Assembly: GCA_016125095.1 (NCBI GenBank)
Contig: WGMK01000019.1
Location: forward strand, 16,191-80,190
Source: Candidatus Hydrogenedens sp.
GTDB taxonomy: Bacteria; Hydrogenedentota; Hydrogenedentia; Hydrogenedentales; JAEUWI01
DNA: 64,000 nt
Direction of reading: 5' to 3'
A model generated the notes under the pieces. It had not been told where the DNA came from, did not search any database, and saw nothing but the letters and a program-made list of their open reading frames with translations. Below are positions 19,209 through 29,010 of the stretch, piece after piece; within the stretch, counting starts at the first letter, position 1; each line of letters starts with the position of its first letter. Both the position numbers and the translations under genes were made by a program.

Positions 19209-20393
19209 CTGCAACTGGCGCAGGCCGTAGGCCTCGCGATACTCGTAACCCATCAGGGTATTGGCGGCACTGTCGTCCGAACGCCCCGACTCCGGATCAA
19301 TCGTCAGGCGTTTTCCTACGCGCGAGGCGATATTGCCGAGGTTACAGAGCGTGGCCGAATCGGCGCAGGACGCGATGGGCGCGTCGAGGCCGGAGGGATC
19401 CTCCGCCATTACGCACGCGATAAAATTCCGCATGTGCTCAGCAATGTCCTGCGTGCCGCCGACCTCGCGGCGTTCGCCGTCCTTGAAGCGCGCCTCGCAG
19501 CCTTTCCGGCCGATAGAGAGGATGCCGTTATCGCCGTAGAACACCACGCCGTTGTCGTGCCCCTCGAGCGGATACGGCGTCCAAAGCCGCATTTCGTACA
19601 GCAGGTAGCAGTCGTCGTACTCGAAGGTCACCACCTGGGTATCCGGGGTCTCGTGGTCGTCGTCGTAAAACAACTGACCGCCCGAGGCGCTCACCGCCTT
19701 CGGCAGGCCCTGGCCCAGTCCCCAGCGCGCCACATCGACCTGATGTATCCCGTCGTTCACCATGTCGCCGCCGCCGTACTCCCAATACCAGTGCCAGTTG
19801 TAATGCCAGCGATTCAGGGTAAAGGGGCGCACCGGCGCGGGGCCCAGCCACAAGTCGTAGTCCACGCCGTCGGGCTGGGACGATTCCGGCACCCGGCCGA
19901 TAGGACCGCGAAGCTGGTGGTTGATGGCCTTCGCCATCCGAATCTTCCCGAGCTCGCCCGACTGCAGAAATGCGATGCCGTCCTTGATGCCCGTGCTGCC
20001 GCGCGATTGGGTGCCATGCTGTACGCATTTCCCCGAGGCATGCGCCGCCGCGGTCAGCATGCGCGCCTCATCCACGGTGTGCGAGCAGGGCTTCTCGACA
20101 TACACATGTTTGCCCGCCTGCAGCGCGAACACCGCAATCGGCGTGTGCCAGTGGTCCGGCGTCACCACGGATACCGAATCAATCGTCGGATCATCCAGCA
20201 CACGTCGGAAGTCGGCCTCGGCGCGGGCGCCATCGCTCGCCATGCTGAGGCCCTTCGCGCGGCGTTCGGGGTCCAAATCGCACACCGCCGCCACCTCGCA
20301 ATCCGCCATATCGGCAAACACCCGGATATGCTGCTGGCCCTGCCCGCCGCAGCCAATCACCGCATGCCGCACCCGTTCCGATGTATCCGCCAT
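19194..20393 (-). CDS. Gfo/Idh/MocA family oxidoreductase
   Basis: RHAVIGCGGQGQQHIRVFADMADCEVAAVCDLDPERR; VVTPDHWHTPIAVFALQAGKHVYVEKPCSHTVDEARML. Confidence 0.95.
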   Translation of the reverse strand: MADTSERVRHAVIGCGGQGQQHIRVFADMADCEVAAVCDLDPERRAKGLSMASDGARAEADFRRVLDDPTIDSVSVVTPDHWHTPIAVFALQAGKHVYVEKPCSHTVDEARMLTAAAHASGKCVQHGTQSRGSTGIKDGIAFLQSGELGKIRMAKAINHQLRGPIGRVPESSQPDGVDYDLWLGPAPVRPFTLNRWHYNWHWYWEYGGGDMVNDGIHQVDVARWGLGQGLPKAVSASGGQLFYDDDHETPDTQVVTFEYDDCYLLYEMRLWTPYPLEGHDNGVVFYGDNGILSIGRKGCEARFKDGERREVGGTQDIAEHMRNFIACVMAEDPSGLDAPIASCADSATLCNLGNIASRVGKRLTIDPESGRSDDSAANTLMGYEYREAYGLRQLQLLAG

Positions 20394-20466
20394 GACGCCG
20401 TCCTCCCGAAGTATTTGACGTCAGGATGGCGACATGGGGGAATGAATGCAAACGGATTCATACCCC

Positions 20467-20517
20467 TTGACAAACCGGACCGCCCCTGCTATTTTATAAC
20501 AACCGTTCTAAATAGAA
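20467..20517 (+). promoter_or_regulatory. Promoter plus candidate operator upstream of R2lox-like gene
   Basis: TTGACA (20467) - 17 bp - TATTTT (20490); palindrome TTCTA-AA-TAGAA at 20506-20517 near predicted TSS. Confidence 0.55.
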
Positions 20518-20550
20518 TCCCCGCGCTTGGGGCCTGAGGAGGATGACGAC

Positions 20551-21474
20551 ATGGCGGTATCGATGGAATCGACGCGCGAACGCTACACGACGACTACCCG
20601 GGGCCTGCGCCGCGATATTCCGCCGATGCTGTTGTACGAACGCGCGAAGAAGCTGGGGGTGTGGAACCCGAGCGATATCGACTTCACGCAGGACAAGGCC
20701 GATTTCGCCGCCATGACCGACGGCCAGCGCGACATGCTGTTGCGTCTTACGTCGTTCTTCGTGAGCGGGGAGGAAGCCGTCACCATCGACCTCCTGCCGC
20801 TCATCAACGTCGTCGCGCAGGAAGGCCGGCTCGAGGAAGAGATGTACCTGACGACCTTCCTCTGGGAAGAGGGCAAGCACGTCGATTTCTTCTCGCGCTT
20901 CCTCGATGAAGTCTGCGGCAGCCCGACGCACCTGCACGAATACCGCAGCAGCAGCTACCGGACGATCATCGGCGAAGCACTGCCCTCGGCGATGAACGCG
21001 CTTCGCACCGACCATTCCCCGGCGGCCGTCGCACGCGCTTCGTCGGTCTACAACATGGTGGTCGAGGGGATGCTCGCGGAAACGGGCTACTACGCGTATT
21101 TCACGATCATGGACAAGTACAACATCCTGCCCGGCCAGCGCCAGGGCATCGCCAAGCTCAAACAGGACGAGTCGCGTCACATTGCGTACGGCGTCTATCT
21201 GCTCAGCCGCCTGATGTCGGAGAACCCGGAGGTGTGGGAGGTGGTGGAATCCACCATGAACGAACTCCTGATGCCGGGCCTCGGGGTCATCGATGAAATC
21301 TTCAGCGTCTACGAACCCGATCCCATGCCCTTCGACGTGTCCAAGGAAGACTTCATGAACTACGCTGCCGGGCAGTTCCAGAAGCGCATGAGCCGCGTCG
21401 AGCGGTCGCGCGGGCTGACACTCGAGCAGATCAACAAGGAATCCAAGGCCATCATCGAAAACGATGATGCGTGA
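20551..21474 (+). CDS. R2-like ligand-binding oxidase (R2lox) / RNR small-subunit-like ferritin-fold protein
   Basis: FFVSGEEAVTIDLLPLINVVAQEGRLEEEMYLTTFLWEEGKHVDFFSRFLDEV and YNMVVEGMLAETGYYAY...LKQDESRHIAYG (diiron/MnFe carboxylate ligands); RBS GAGGAGG before ATG 20551. Confidence 0.85.
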   Translation: MAVSMESTRERYTTTTRGLRRDIPPMLLYERAKKLGVWNPSDIDFTQDKADFAAMTDGQRDMLLRLTSFFVSGEEAVTIDLLPLINVVAQEGRLEEEMYLTTFLWEEGKHVDFFSRFLDEVCGSPTHLHEYRSSSYRTIIGEALPSAMNALRTDHSPAAVARASSVYNMVVEGMLAETGYYAYFTIMDKYNILPGQRQGIAKLKQDESRHIAYGVYLLSRLMSENPEVWEVVESTMNELLMPGLGVIDEIFSVYEPDPMPFDVSKEDFMNYAAGQFQKRMSRVERSRGLTLEQINKESKAIIENDDA

Positions 21475-21483
21475 TTCGGCCGC

Positions 21484-22698
21484 CTAGAATTCCGCCGAGT
21501 ACTGCACCGTCAGGTCCGCTTCCTGGTACGCGATGCGCGTGCCCCGTCCGAGCTTGGAGAAGAGATCGCCTCGTCCGCTTTCATAGGCCTCTTCCGACAG
21601 CGAAAAACTCAGTGCGGCGTGCAGCGCCTGTCCGCGCGGAAGGTTCCGCGTGACGCCTGCAGCCAGGTGCCACTCCGCAATGGCGGGCGTGAGGAAGTTC
21701 GCGAAGGCGGTGTCCTCGCGCACGGGCGCGCGACCATAGGTGATGCCGCCGCGAATCGCCCAGCGTTCATTCACCGCCCAATTCGCGCCGAACTTCACCG
21801 TGTGCGAATCGCGCCAGCCCAGCCCGTTCTGCGTCGCCTTCCGGCCCAGCTGCCCGATGCTGTCCCAATCCATCCACTTGTAGTCGAGCAGCAATTCCAC
21901 GTCGGGACGCGGCCTGAACCCCACGCCCACCTGCACCTTCTGGGGCAGGTCGAACCGCGAGCGAAGCACGTCGTTGCGGTACTTTTCGTATTGCTGCGTC
22001 CAGATACGCGAGTGGAAGGCCGCGCCCAGACTCCACTTGTCCGCGCGTTTGTGCACCGACAAGATGTAGCCGACCCCGTACGAGACATCCCATTCGTTGT
22101 CCGCTTCGGCCTCACGCAGGGACAGGCTTACCGAATCGGTGCGGAATCTCGAGGCCGTAGGTACCACGCCCGCGCCGATAGCCCATCCATCGCCAAGTGG
22201 ATAGGCGTAGGTTATCGGAAACTTCACCACCTCGAACTCCGAACTGCGGTCGCCATTGCCCAGCCAGCCGAACGTGCTGCGCGGATCCCCATAGGTCAGC
22301 CGGTTCCCCTGCGTCCCGAAGAGGCCGCCCCCGAGTACGCCGCCGCCCAGGGGCAGCGTGGCGCCCATCGCGGGTATGGCCACCCATTGGGTATTGCGCT
22401 GCTCGCCGCCCAGCGTGTTCGCCACCAGCGGGAATCCGCTCACCTTTCCCTCGGTGTGGAGATAAAGCACTTCGCCCGAAATATCGATACGCCGCCCGAG
22501 TTCCACGGTCGCGGCAGGATTGAGCGATACCCACGTGGCGTCGTACGCGCTCGCAGCACCCGCTCCCCCGAGGCCGCGCTGTACGGCCCCCAGGGCGAAC
22601 AGTTCATTGCCATCGGCCGCATGGACATGGGTGCAGCAGACCACAAGGGCCGCCGCCATTGCCGACCCTATCCAGCCGCATGACTTCAGTTTTGCCAT
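21484..22698 (-). CDS. FadL/OmpP1/TodX family outer membrane protein
   Basis: Signal peptide MAKLKSCGWIGSAMAAALVVCCTHVHAADGNELFALGAVQRGLGGAGAASAYDATWVSLNPAATVEL (FadL N-terminal signature); C-terminal LTVQYSAEF beta-signal. Start trimmed to 22698. Confidence 0.88.
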   Translation of the reverse strand: MAKLKSCGWIGSAMAAALVVCCTHVHAADGNELFALGAVQRGLGGAGAASAYDATWVSLNPAATVELGRRIDISGEVLYLHTEGKVSGFPLVANTLGGEQRNTQWVAIPAMGATLPLGGGVLGGGLFGTQGNRLTYGDPRSTFGWLGNGDRSSEFEVVKFPITYAYPLGDGWAIGAGVVPTASRFRTDSVSLSLREAEADNEWDVSYGVGYILSVHKRADKWSLGAAFHSRIWTQQYEKYRNDVLRSRFDLPQKVQVGVGFRPRPDVELLLDYKWMDWDSIGQLGRKATQNGLGWRDSHTVKFGANWAVNERWAIRGGITYGRAPVREDTAFANFLTPAIAEWHLAAGVTRNLPRGQALHAALSFSLSEEAYESGRGDLFSKLGRGTRIAYQEADLTVQYSAEF

Positions 22699-22860
22699 CG
22701 GAATCTCCGAGGTCCGGGTGAGTGCCGCCGAGCCACAGGGTATACCCTCGGGCAGGCATGCGCCAATTTCGGCCGGACGATATTTCTCTGCCGTGGGCAT
22801 CCGGCCGATGGTGTGCTATAGTCCAACACGTTCTAGACAGTTTCACTCGGAGGAGGCCTC

Positions 22861-23577
22861 ATGCACGAGGAATACCAGCGCCCGGCGCCGCTGACCACCG
22901 CGGTGCGCGAGATGCCTGCGCAGGAACGACCGCGCGAGCGGCTGGAGAATGTCGGGGCCGAGGCCCTCCGCGATGCCGAGCTGCTGGCCGTGCTTTTCCG
23001 CACGGGCACGCGGGAAGAGGGCGCGGTCGCGCTGGCCGAGCGCCTATTGCGCCATTTCGATGGCTCGATGCGCCGGGTGGGGCTGGCCTCGCTCGAGGAA
23101 CTCCAGCAGGTAAAGGGCGTCGGCCGGGTGAAAGCCATCGAAATCAAGGCCGCGCTCGAACTCGGCCGCCGTTCCGCTGCGCCAGCAGGCGCTCAGCGCG
23201 TGAAGATCCGGACCGCCGAAGACGTCGCGTCCGTCCTCATGGCGAAGTTCCGGTCCTACGAGACTGAGCACTTCAAATGCCTGCTGCTGAATACGAAAAA
23301 CGAGGTACTAAAGACGGTCGTGGTCTCGTCAGGTTCTATCGACCAGACGCTGGCGGCACCCATGGATGTCTTCCGGCAGGCTGTGCGCGAGGGTGCTCCG
23401 GCCATCATCCTGGCGCACAACCACCCCAGCGGCGATCCCGAACCTAGCCGTCAGGACATCCAGCTCACCGAGCGCATGAAGAGCGCGGGGGAGATGCTGG
23501 GCGTCAGGGTTTTGGATCACGTGATTTTCGGCGACGGGCGGTTTGTGAGCCTGCAGGAGCGGGGGATGATGGGGTAG
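22861..23577 (+). CDS. radC: RadC family JAB/MPN-domain protein
   Basis: ERPRERLENVGAEALRDAELLAVLFRTGT; JAMM motif LAHNHPSGDPEPSRQD. Confidence 0.93.
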   Translation: MHEEYQRPAPLTTAVREMPAQERPRERLENVGAEALRDAELLAVLFRTGTREEGAVALAERLLRHFDGSMRRVGLASLEELQQVKGVGRVKAIEIKAALELGRRSAAPAGAQRVKIRTAEDVASVLMAKFRSYETEHFKCLLLNTKNEVLKTVVVSSGSIDQTLAAPMDVFRQAVREGAPAIILAHNHPSGDPEPSRQDIQLTERMKSAGEMLGVRVLDHVIFGDGRFVSLQERGMMG

Positions 23578-24748
23578 CGGCTGCCGCCACCGGCTCGCCG
23601 AGAAAGAACTCGGAGCCACGGTAGCGTTCGGCGGCCTCAACGACCAGCACCTTGAGCACGGCCGCCAGCGGCACCGCGAACAGCAGCCCGATGAAGCCGA
23701 GCGTGCTGCCGAATACCATGATGGCCAGAATCACCCAGACGGGGCTGAGGCCGACCGAGTTCCCCATGATGCGCGGCGTAAAGACATTGCCCTCGAGCCC
23801 CTGCGCGATAAGCAGCGTCGCCAGCGCGCCCGCCACGTGCCAGTCGATGCCGTATTCCAACAGGCAGAAGAGCACCGCCGGGCCGATGGTGATGGCGATG
23901 CCGAGAAAAGGCACAAAGCTTGCCGCGCCGCCGAGCAGCGCCAGGGTGAGCCCGAAGGGCACGCCGCTCAGGGTGAAGCCGACAGCATAGCAGCCGCCCA
24001 GAAACGCGCACACCAGCAATTGCCCCCGCAGCCATCCGCGCAGCTGCTGGTCGATTTGGCCGAATATCCGGTAGCTCGTCCTTCGGAAACGCGGCGGTAT
24101 CAGCTCGCCAGCCACCCGGACGATGTGGTCGTAGTCGTTCAGCAGATAGATGGCCACGAAGGCGAACAGTGCGAAGTTGCCGATGAAAAGCACCCCGGCC
24201 ATGACCGCGTTCGCCAGGCTGGAAAACACCTCCGCCGCGGTCGCCGTCGCTTTCTGGCCCACGCCGATCATCTCTTGCGCGTGCGACCGGAACAGGTTCT
24301 CTGCCGTGTCGCGCACCAGCTCGCCGAGCTTGTAGGCAATCAGCTGCCGCTCATCGACATCCTCGTCCGAAGCATCCAGCCATCCGAGGTCGACCGCCCA
24401 CTCGCGCAGCGGCAGCCGCTCGAGCGCCTGGTCGAATACGCCGTGCTGCGAGGTGGTGGCCAGCTGCATGAACTCGTCGGCCTGCCGCATGATGCTCGGC
24501 AGCAGCACCAGCGGAAGCAAGAGCGAAGCCGCCGTGATGGCCAGCACGATCAGCACGATGGCGAATATGCGTGACCGCTTCCGCGCCTCGAACCAGTCGG
24601 CCACCGGATCGAAGATGTAGGCCACGAGAAACGCGAAGAAGAGGGGAATGAGCACCTGGCTCATGAGATAGCAGAGCACGGCTACGCCGGCCAGCGAGGC
24701 GACCAGGGCAAAGGCCCTGACCCATGGATTCGTGAATACCTGCTTCAT
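23504..24748 (-). CDS. AI-2E family (PerM-like) transporter
   Basis: LMSQVLIPLFFAFLVAYIFDPVADWFE; EGNVFTPRIMGNSVGLSPVWVILAIMVFGSTLGFIGLLFAVPLAAVLKVLV. Confidence 0.93.
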   Translation of the reverse strand: MKQVFTNPWVRAFALVASLAGVAVLCYLMSQVLIPLFFAFLVAYIFDPVADWFEARKRSRIFAIVLIVLAITAASLLLPLVLLPSIMRQADEFMQLATTSQHGVFDQALERLPLREWAVDLGWLDASDEDVDERQLIAYKLGELVRDTAENLFRSHAQEMIGVGQKATATAAEVFSSLANAVMAGVLFIGNFALFAFVAIYLLNDYDHIVRVAGELIPPRFRRTSYRIFGQIDQQLRGWLRGQLLVCAFLGGCYAVGFTLSGVPFGLTLALLGGAASFVPFLGIAITIGPAVLFCLLEYGIDWHVAGALATLLIAQGLEGNVFTPRIMGNSVGLSPVWVILAIMVFGSTLGFIGLLFAVPLAAVLKVLVVEAAERYRGSEFFLGEPVAAAATPSSPAPAGSQTARRRKSRDPKP

Positions 24749-24869
24749 ACCGTTCCTCGGGCGTCACACACTAGCGGCATGCTAGCACCCCCCACGGGGC
24801 CATGCGCAAGGGTCTTGCATCCCGTTCCGCAAGAGCCTACGATCACCCCCGAAAGGGACTAATCCCCGC

Positions 24870-25949
24870 ATGTTACACTCGAGACAGCTGATTTTATTCG
24901 CCCGGCCCGCGCTACGTTGCGTCGCGCTGGGGGTACTCTGTCTTTGGGCGGGCCACGCGCAGGCCGATTTCCTCCGGCTCAGCTCCGGCGAGACCTTCAC
25001 AGGCACGCTCGTACAAGTGAAGCAGGGCCTGCTCAAGTTCAAGACCAGCCTCGCCGGCCAGGTCATGGCCCCCATGAATACCGTGGATGCGCTCGAGAGC
25101 GACCGCCCCTTCGTACTGACCCTGCAGGACAGCTCCTCCCGGTACGGCCGCTTCGTCGCCCTGGATGCGGGGACAGGCCTGCAGCCGGACGGGGGAGAGG
25201 CGGCCCCGGTCAATCTCGCGGATGTTGTCGAGGCCCTGGAAGTACCGGGCGGCAACGCGCCCGGCTGGAAGGCCGAGGCGTCACTGAATGCCCAGGGGAG
25301 GACCGGTATCAAGGACTCCCTGGAGCCCTCGGTGCGGCTCGATCTCCGTGGACCCGACAACGGCGGCGGCGCCATTAATCTGAATATGGAGGTCGATCGC
25401 GCCGACGCGGGTCAGTTTCCGGCGTACTTCCGCGCTGGTGCGGAACGCGTTCCGGGCGAAGGAACGGGCCTGTATCTCTCGCTTGACTCCGAACGCGTCA
25501 CCAACCGCGCCCTCGAGTGGCGTACCGGCCTCACGCTGGGCGTGGGGCGCTGGATGCACGCTTGGAACGGTACCCCGTGGCTGCTGACCGTGGGGCTGCA
25601 ACCCACCTACGAGCGATGGGGCCTCGATGATTTGGTCGCCGCGGAGGAAGTTCCCGATACCTGGGCCGATCGGGCGGAATCGACCGGCCGGCTGAATCTC
25701 TTGTTCGGCGCGCGCTTTGGCGTGCAGGTGGGAGAGAAGACCGAGATCGGGCAGCGATTTACCCTTGCGCCCGACCTGCTCGCCCCGGGCGACTGGCGCG
25801 CGAGCTCCGAGACCGAACTCGCCCGGACACTTTCTGATAACCTGCGGCTTCGATTGCACCTGCTTCTTGAATACACTAGCGACCCGCTTGTAGCGCCCGC
25901 CGATCCGTGGAGCGCCAGCCTGGGCGCGGGTGTGGCCTTCGAATTTTAG
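24870..25949 (+). CDS. DUF481-like outer membrane beta-barrel protein
   Basis: Signal peptide; DFLRLSSGETFTGTLVQVKQGLLKFKTSLAGQVMAPMNTVDALESD; C-terminal barrel ending SASLGAGVAFEF. Confidence 0.65.
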   Translation: MLHSRQLILFARPALRCVALGVLCLWAGHAQADFLRLSSGETFTGTLVQVKQGLLKFKTSLAGQVMAPMNTVDALESDRPFVLTLQDSSSRYGRFVALDAGTGLQPDGGEAAPVNLADVVEALEVPGGNAPGWKAEASLNAQGRTGIKDSLEPSVRLDLRGPDNGGGAINLNMEVDRADAGQFPAYFRAGAERVPGEGTGLYLSLDSERVTNRALEWRTGLTLGVGRWMHAWNGTPWLLTVGLQPTYERWGLDDLVAAEEVPDTWADRAESTGRLNLLFGARFGVQVGEKTEIGQRFTLAPDLLAPGDWRASSETELARTLSDNLRLRLHLLLEYTSDPLVAPADPWSASLGAGVAFEF

Positions 25950-25963
25950 TTTCAGGAGTCTCC

Positions 25964-27037
25964 ATGTCCAAATCATCCGGGGCAGCCCAAGCGCAGCCCG
26001 TACTGCAATCGCCGGGCCTCGCGCGCCTGGCGCGTCTGCTCGAAGTCGGCCTCGGCCTGTTCTTTCTCTTCGCGGCCTTTCTGAAGTTCCGGGACGCGAA
26101 TGCCTTCGTGCCGCTCATGCACGTCTACGTCTACGGCACGCCTTTCGACAGCGCCACGCTCAAGGGCATCGCCGCGCTTGTCACCATCTTCTTCGAGACG
26201 GCCCTCGGCGTGGGCATGCTGGTCGGGCTGCATTACCGGTTCATCGTGCTCGCGCTGACCATCGCCATGCTGGTCTTTTTCACGGGCGTTGTCATGCTGG
26301 TCTGGCCGGAAGATTGCGGCTGCTTGCCCGGTATCAAGGTCGGACCGCCCGCCACGATCGCAAAGAACATCGTCATGGCTGTGGCCGCGGTTGTGATCAT
26401 GCGGCTGCTGTACCGGGGCGCCGGCCGTATTCCAGCCGATACGCTTTTCCTGCCCAAGGTGGCCATCACCTTGGCCGCCGGGCTGGGGGCGGCGCTCTAC
26501 TCGTATCCGCAGATTTTTCAGGGATCAACCACGCCTCCGCCGCCCTTGGCCGAAGTCGCTCCCGCCGCATCGACGGCCACCGGCACGCCCGAGCCGGCGC
26601 CGGTGGCAGCGCCCGGACCCTACAGCGGTATCGAGATTACCTCCGACCTGACCGGTGAAACCTACAACCTCGGCAAGGGAGAGTATCTCGTCGCGTCACT
26701 GAGTATGGTCTGCGATCACTGCATGGCCTCGGTGCCGGGCTTGAACCAACTCCTCCGTCCCGATTTGCCCCCGCTGGTCGGCCTCGGCTACGAACCGCAG
26801 CCTGGCGATCTCGATACCTTCCTGATCGAAACGCAAGCCATGTTCCCCATCTACAACCTGGGCAGCAACTTTCTGGAATTCAGCCAGTTTATCGGCCAGT
26901 CGCCGCCGCGTCTTGCCTTCGTAATCGACGGCCACGAGGTCACCCATTGGGACTGGAAAGACGCCATGCCGCCCGAGGACGAGATCCTTTCCGGCATCCA
27001 GCAGGCCCGCGAAGAACGTGCCGGAGGCGCTTCCTAG
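25964..27037 (+). CDS. MauE/DoxX-like membrane protein fused to thioredoxin-like domain
   Basis: LARLLEVGLGLFFLFAAFLKFRDANAFV... TM region; C-terminal VASLSMVCDHCMASVPGLNQL (CxxC). ATG 25964 preferred over track start. Confidence 0.7.
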   Translation: MSKSSGAAQAQPVLQSPGLARLARLLEVGLGLFFLFAAFLKFRDANAFVPLMHVYVYGTPFDSATLKGIAALVTIFFETALGVGMLVGLHYRFIVLALTIAMLVFFTGVVMLVWPEDCGCLPGIKVGPPATIAKNIVMAVAAVVIMRLLYRGAGRIPADTLFLPKVAITLAAGLGAALYSYPQIFQGSTTPPPPLAEVAPAASTATGTPEPAPVAAPGPYSGIEITSDLTGETYNLGKGEYLVASLSMVCDHCMASVPGLNQLLRPDLPPLVGLGYEPQPGDLDTFLIETQAMFPIYNLGSNFLEFSQFIGQSPPRLAFVIDGHEVTHWDWKDAMPPEDEILSGIQQAREERAGGAS

Positions 27038-27165
27038 GCTTGCAACCCCGCTGATCCTTTGGTATCATCGCGCGCCTTGACGGCCGCAGAAACGGGCTGA
27101 ATCTGCAGCGAACGTCATCCAGCGGAACGTTAAAAACGTCAACGCCTTATGAAAGGGCGGCCAAC

Positions 27166-28119
27166 GTGTCTACCGTAATACACACCGAGAATTTGACCAA
27201 GACTTACGAGAGCGCTTTCGGCGGTCAGGACGTACACGCCCTCAAGAGCATGTCGTTCGAAGTCCAGTCCGGAGAGATCTTCGGCTACCTCGGGCCGAAC
27301 GGCTCGGGCAAGACGACGACCATCAAAATGCTGCTCGGTCTTATCTTCCCGACCAGCGGCAAGATCCGCATTCTGGGTTCGGAGGACATCACCTCCAACC
27401 ACATCCGCATGAATATCGGCTACCTGCCCGAAGGCGCCTACTATCCCGATTTCCTCCGCGGCGAGGAAATCCTGAAGTACTACGGCCAGCTTTACGGCCT
27501 TTCCGGCGCCGATTTGCGCAACCGTATCGACGCCGTGATCGACTTGGTGGGCATGTCGCACGCCCGCAAGCGCCTGATGCGCGGCTATTCCAAGGGCATG
27601 CGCCAGCGCATCGGCCTCGCCCAGGCCCTCATCAGCGACCCCAAGATTCTTATCCTCGACGAGCCGACGACCGGCCTCGACCCCATCGCCCGCAAGGAAA
27701 TCCGCGACATTCTCGCCCGCCTGCGCGACGAGGGCAAGACCCTGATGATCAGCAGCCACGAGCTGATGGAAGTGGAACTCATCAGCAACCGTATCAGCAT
27801 CATCTACGAAGGCGACATGAAGGTGCACGGCACCATCGATGAACTGCTGGTCGACCGGGAAGTCGTGGTCGAAGTGACGGACTTGGACGAGCCGGGAGCG
27901 AAGCAGTTGGAAGAGCGCGGCTTGACCCTCGAAGATGCGATTTCCGGACGCGCCCGCGTGCGGGTGCCCGAGGGGATGGACGTTTACAACGCCATCGAAA
28001 TCTGTCGTTCCGCCGGGGCGCGCATCGGCAGCATCGCGCCGCGCCGTGAAACCCTGGAAGAGTTGTTTGTACGCGTGGTCGGCGGGGCATCGCGCGCGAA
28101 AGCGGAGAAAGCAGCATGA
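27166..28119 (+). CDS. ABC transporter ATP-binding protein
   Basis: GPNGSGKTTTIKMLLGL (Walker A), YSKGMRQRIGLAQAL, ILILDEPTTGLDP (Walker B); GTG start. Confidence 0.97.
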   Translation: MSTVIHTENLTKTYESAFGGQDVHALKSMSFEVQSGEIFGYLGPNGSGKTTTIKMLLGLIFPTSGKIRILGSEDITSNHIRMNIGYLPEGAYYPDFLRGEEILKYYGQLYGLSGADLRNRIDAVIDLVGMSHARKRLMRGYSKGMRQRIGLAQALISDPKILILDEPTTGLDPIARKEIRDILARLRDEGKTLMISSHELMEVELISNRISIIYEGDMKVHGTIDELLVDREVVVEVTDLDEPGAKQLEERGLTLEDAISGRARVRVPEGMDVYNAIEICRSAGARIGSIAPRRETLEELFVRVVGGASRAKAEKAA

Positions 28120-29006
28120 GCGCCGAAAACGCAGCCCTGAACGCCCCCTCGAAGGGCATCTCGCCCAAACAGCTTTTTATCGGACCGTGGACCATCGCCG
28201 TCTTCACCTGGCGCGAAAGCATCCGCAAGAAGACCATGGTCGGTTTCCTCATCCTGAGCCTGTTGGTTATCTTCGGCGCCACCGTGATGACCTCGATGAT
28301 GCAGCAGGATACCGTGGGCTCGGCCGCCGCCGCGGGGCCGCTCGAGACGCAGACCAAGCTCATCAAAGACATCTGCGTCTCGGCCATTTCCATCTTCGGC
28401 GCCCTGATTACGATTTTCATTTCGGCGTCGGTGGTGCCGTCCGAAATCGAGAACAAGGTCATTTACACCGTGTTGTCCAAGCCGGTGCGCCGCCTGCAAT
28501 ACCTCATCGGCAAGTTCGTCGGCGTCCAGCTGACCGTGCTGCTGAACCTGGTGCTGATGGGGGGGCTGTTCTTCATTGCGCTCTGGGCCCGCGAAGGCAT
28601 GCCGCCCACGCTCCTGCTCTGGGCCATGCTGCTCATGTTCTTCGAGTTCCTGATTCTCTCGGCCTTTACCTTCGCGATTTCCTGTACCTCGAGTTCCTCG
28701 GTGCTGCCGACCATCGCGGGCCTCTTCATTTACATCACCGGCAACCTGACCGAGTATTTGAAGGACGTGTCGGTCCGCGCGGAGCACGGCACCTCCATGG
28801 AACAGCTGGTGGGCCAGCTGGCGCAGATCCTGTACAACATTCTACCCAACCTGCAGAACTTCAGCCTCAAGAATGATATCGTTCAGGGCATGGTCAACGA
28901 CCCGCCGCCCTTCGAAATCATCCCCAATCTCATTGTCTACAGCCTCATCTTCTCGGCGATCGGCTTCTGCCTCTCGTACGTCATCTTCCTGCGCAAGGAA
29001 CTGTAG
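28116..29006 (+). CDS. ABC-2 type transporter permease
   Basis: 4-bp overlap with ATPase gene; six hydrophobic segments; VFTWRESIRKKTMVGFLILSLLVIFG. Confidence 0.93.
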   Translation: MSAENAALNAPSKGISPKQLFIGPWTIAVFTWRESIRKKTMVGFLILSLLVIFGATVMTSMMQQDTVGSAAAAGPLETQTKLIKDICVSAISIFGALITIFISASVVPSEIENKVIYTVLSKPVRRLQYLIGKFVGVQLTVLLNLVLMGGLFFIALWAREGMPPTLLLWAMLLMFFEFLILSAFTFAISCTSSSSVLPTIAGLFIYITGNLTEYLKDVSVRAEHGTSMEQLVGQLAQILYNILPNLQNFSLKNDIVQGMVNDPPPFEIIPNLIVYSLIFSAIGFCLSYVIFLRKEL

Positions 29007-29010
29007 GCCG

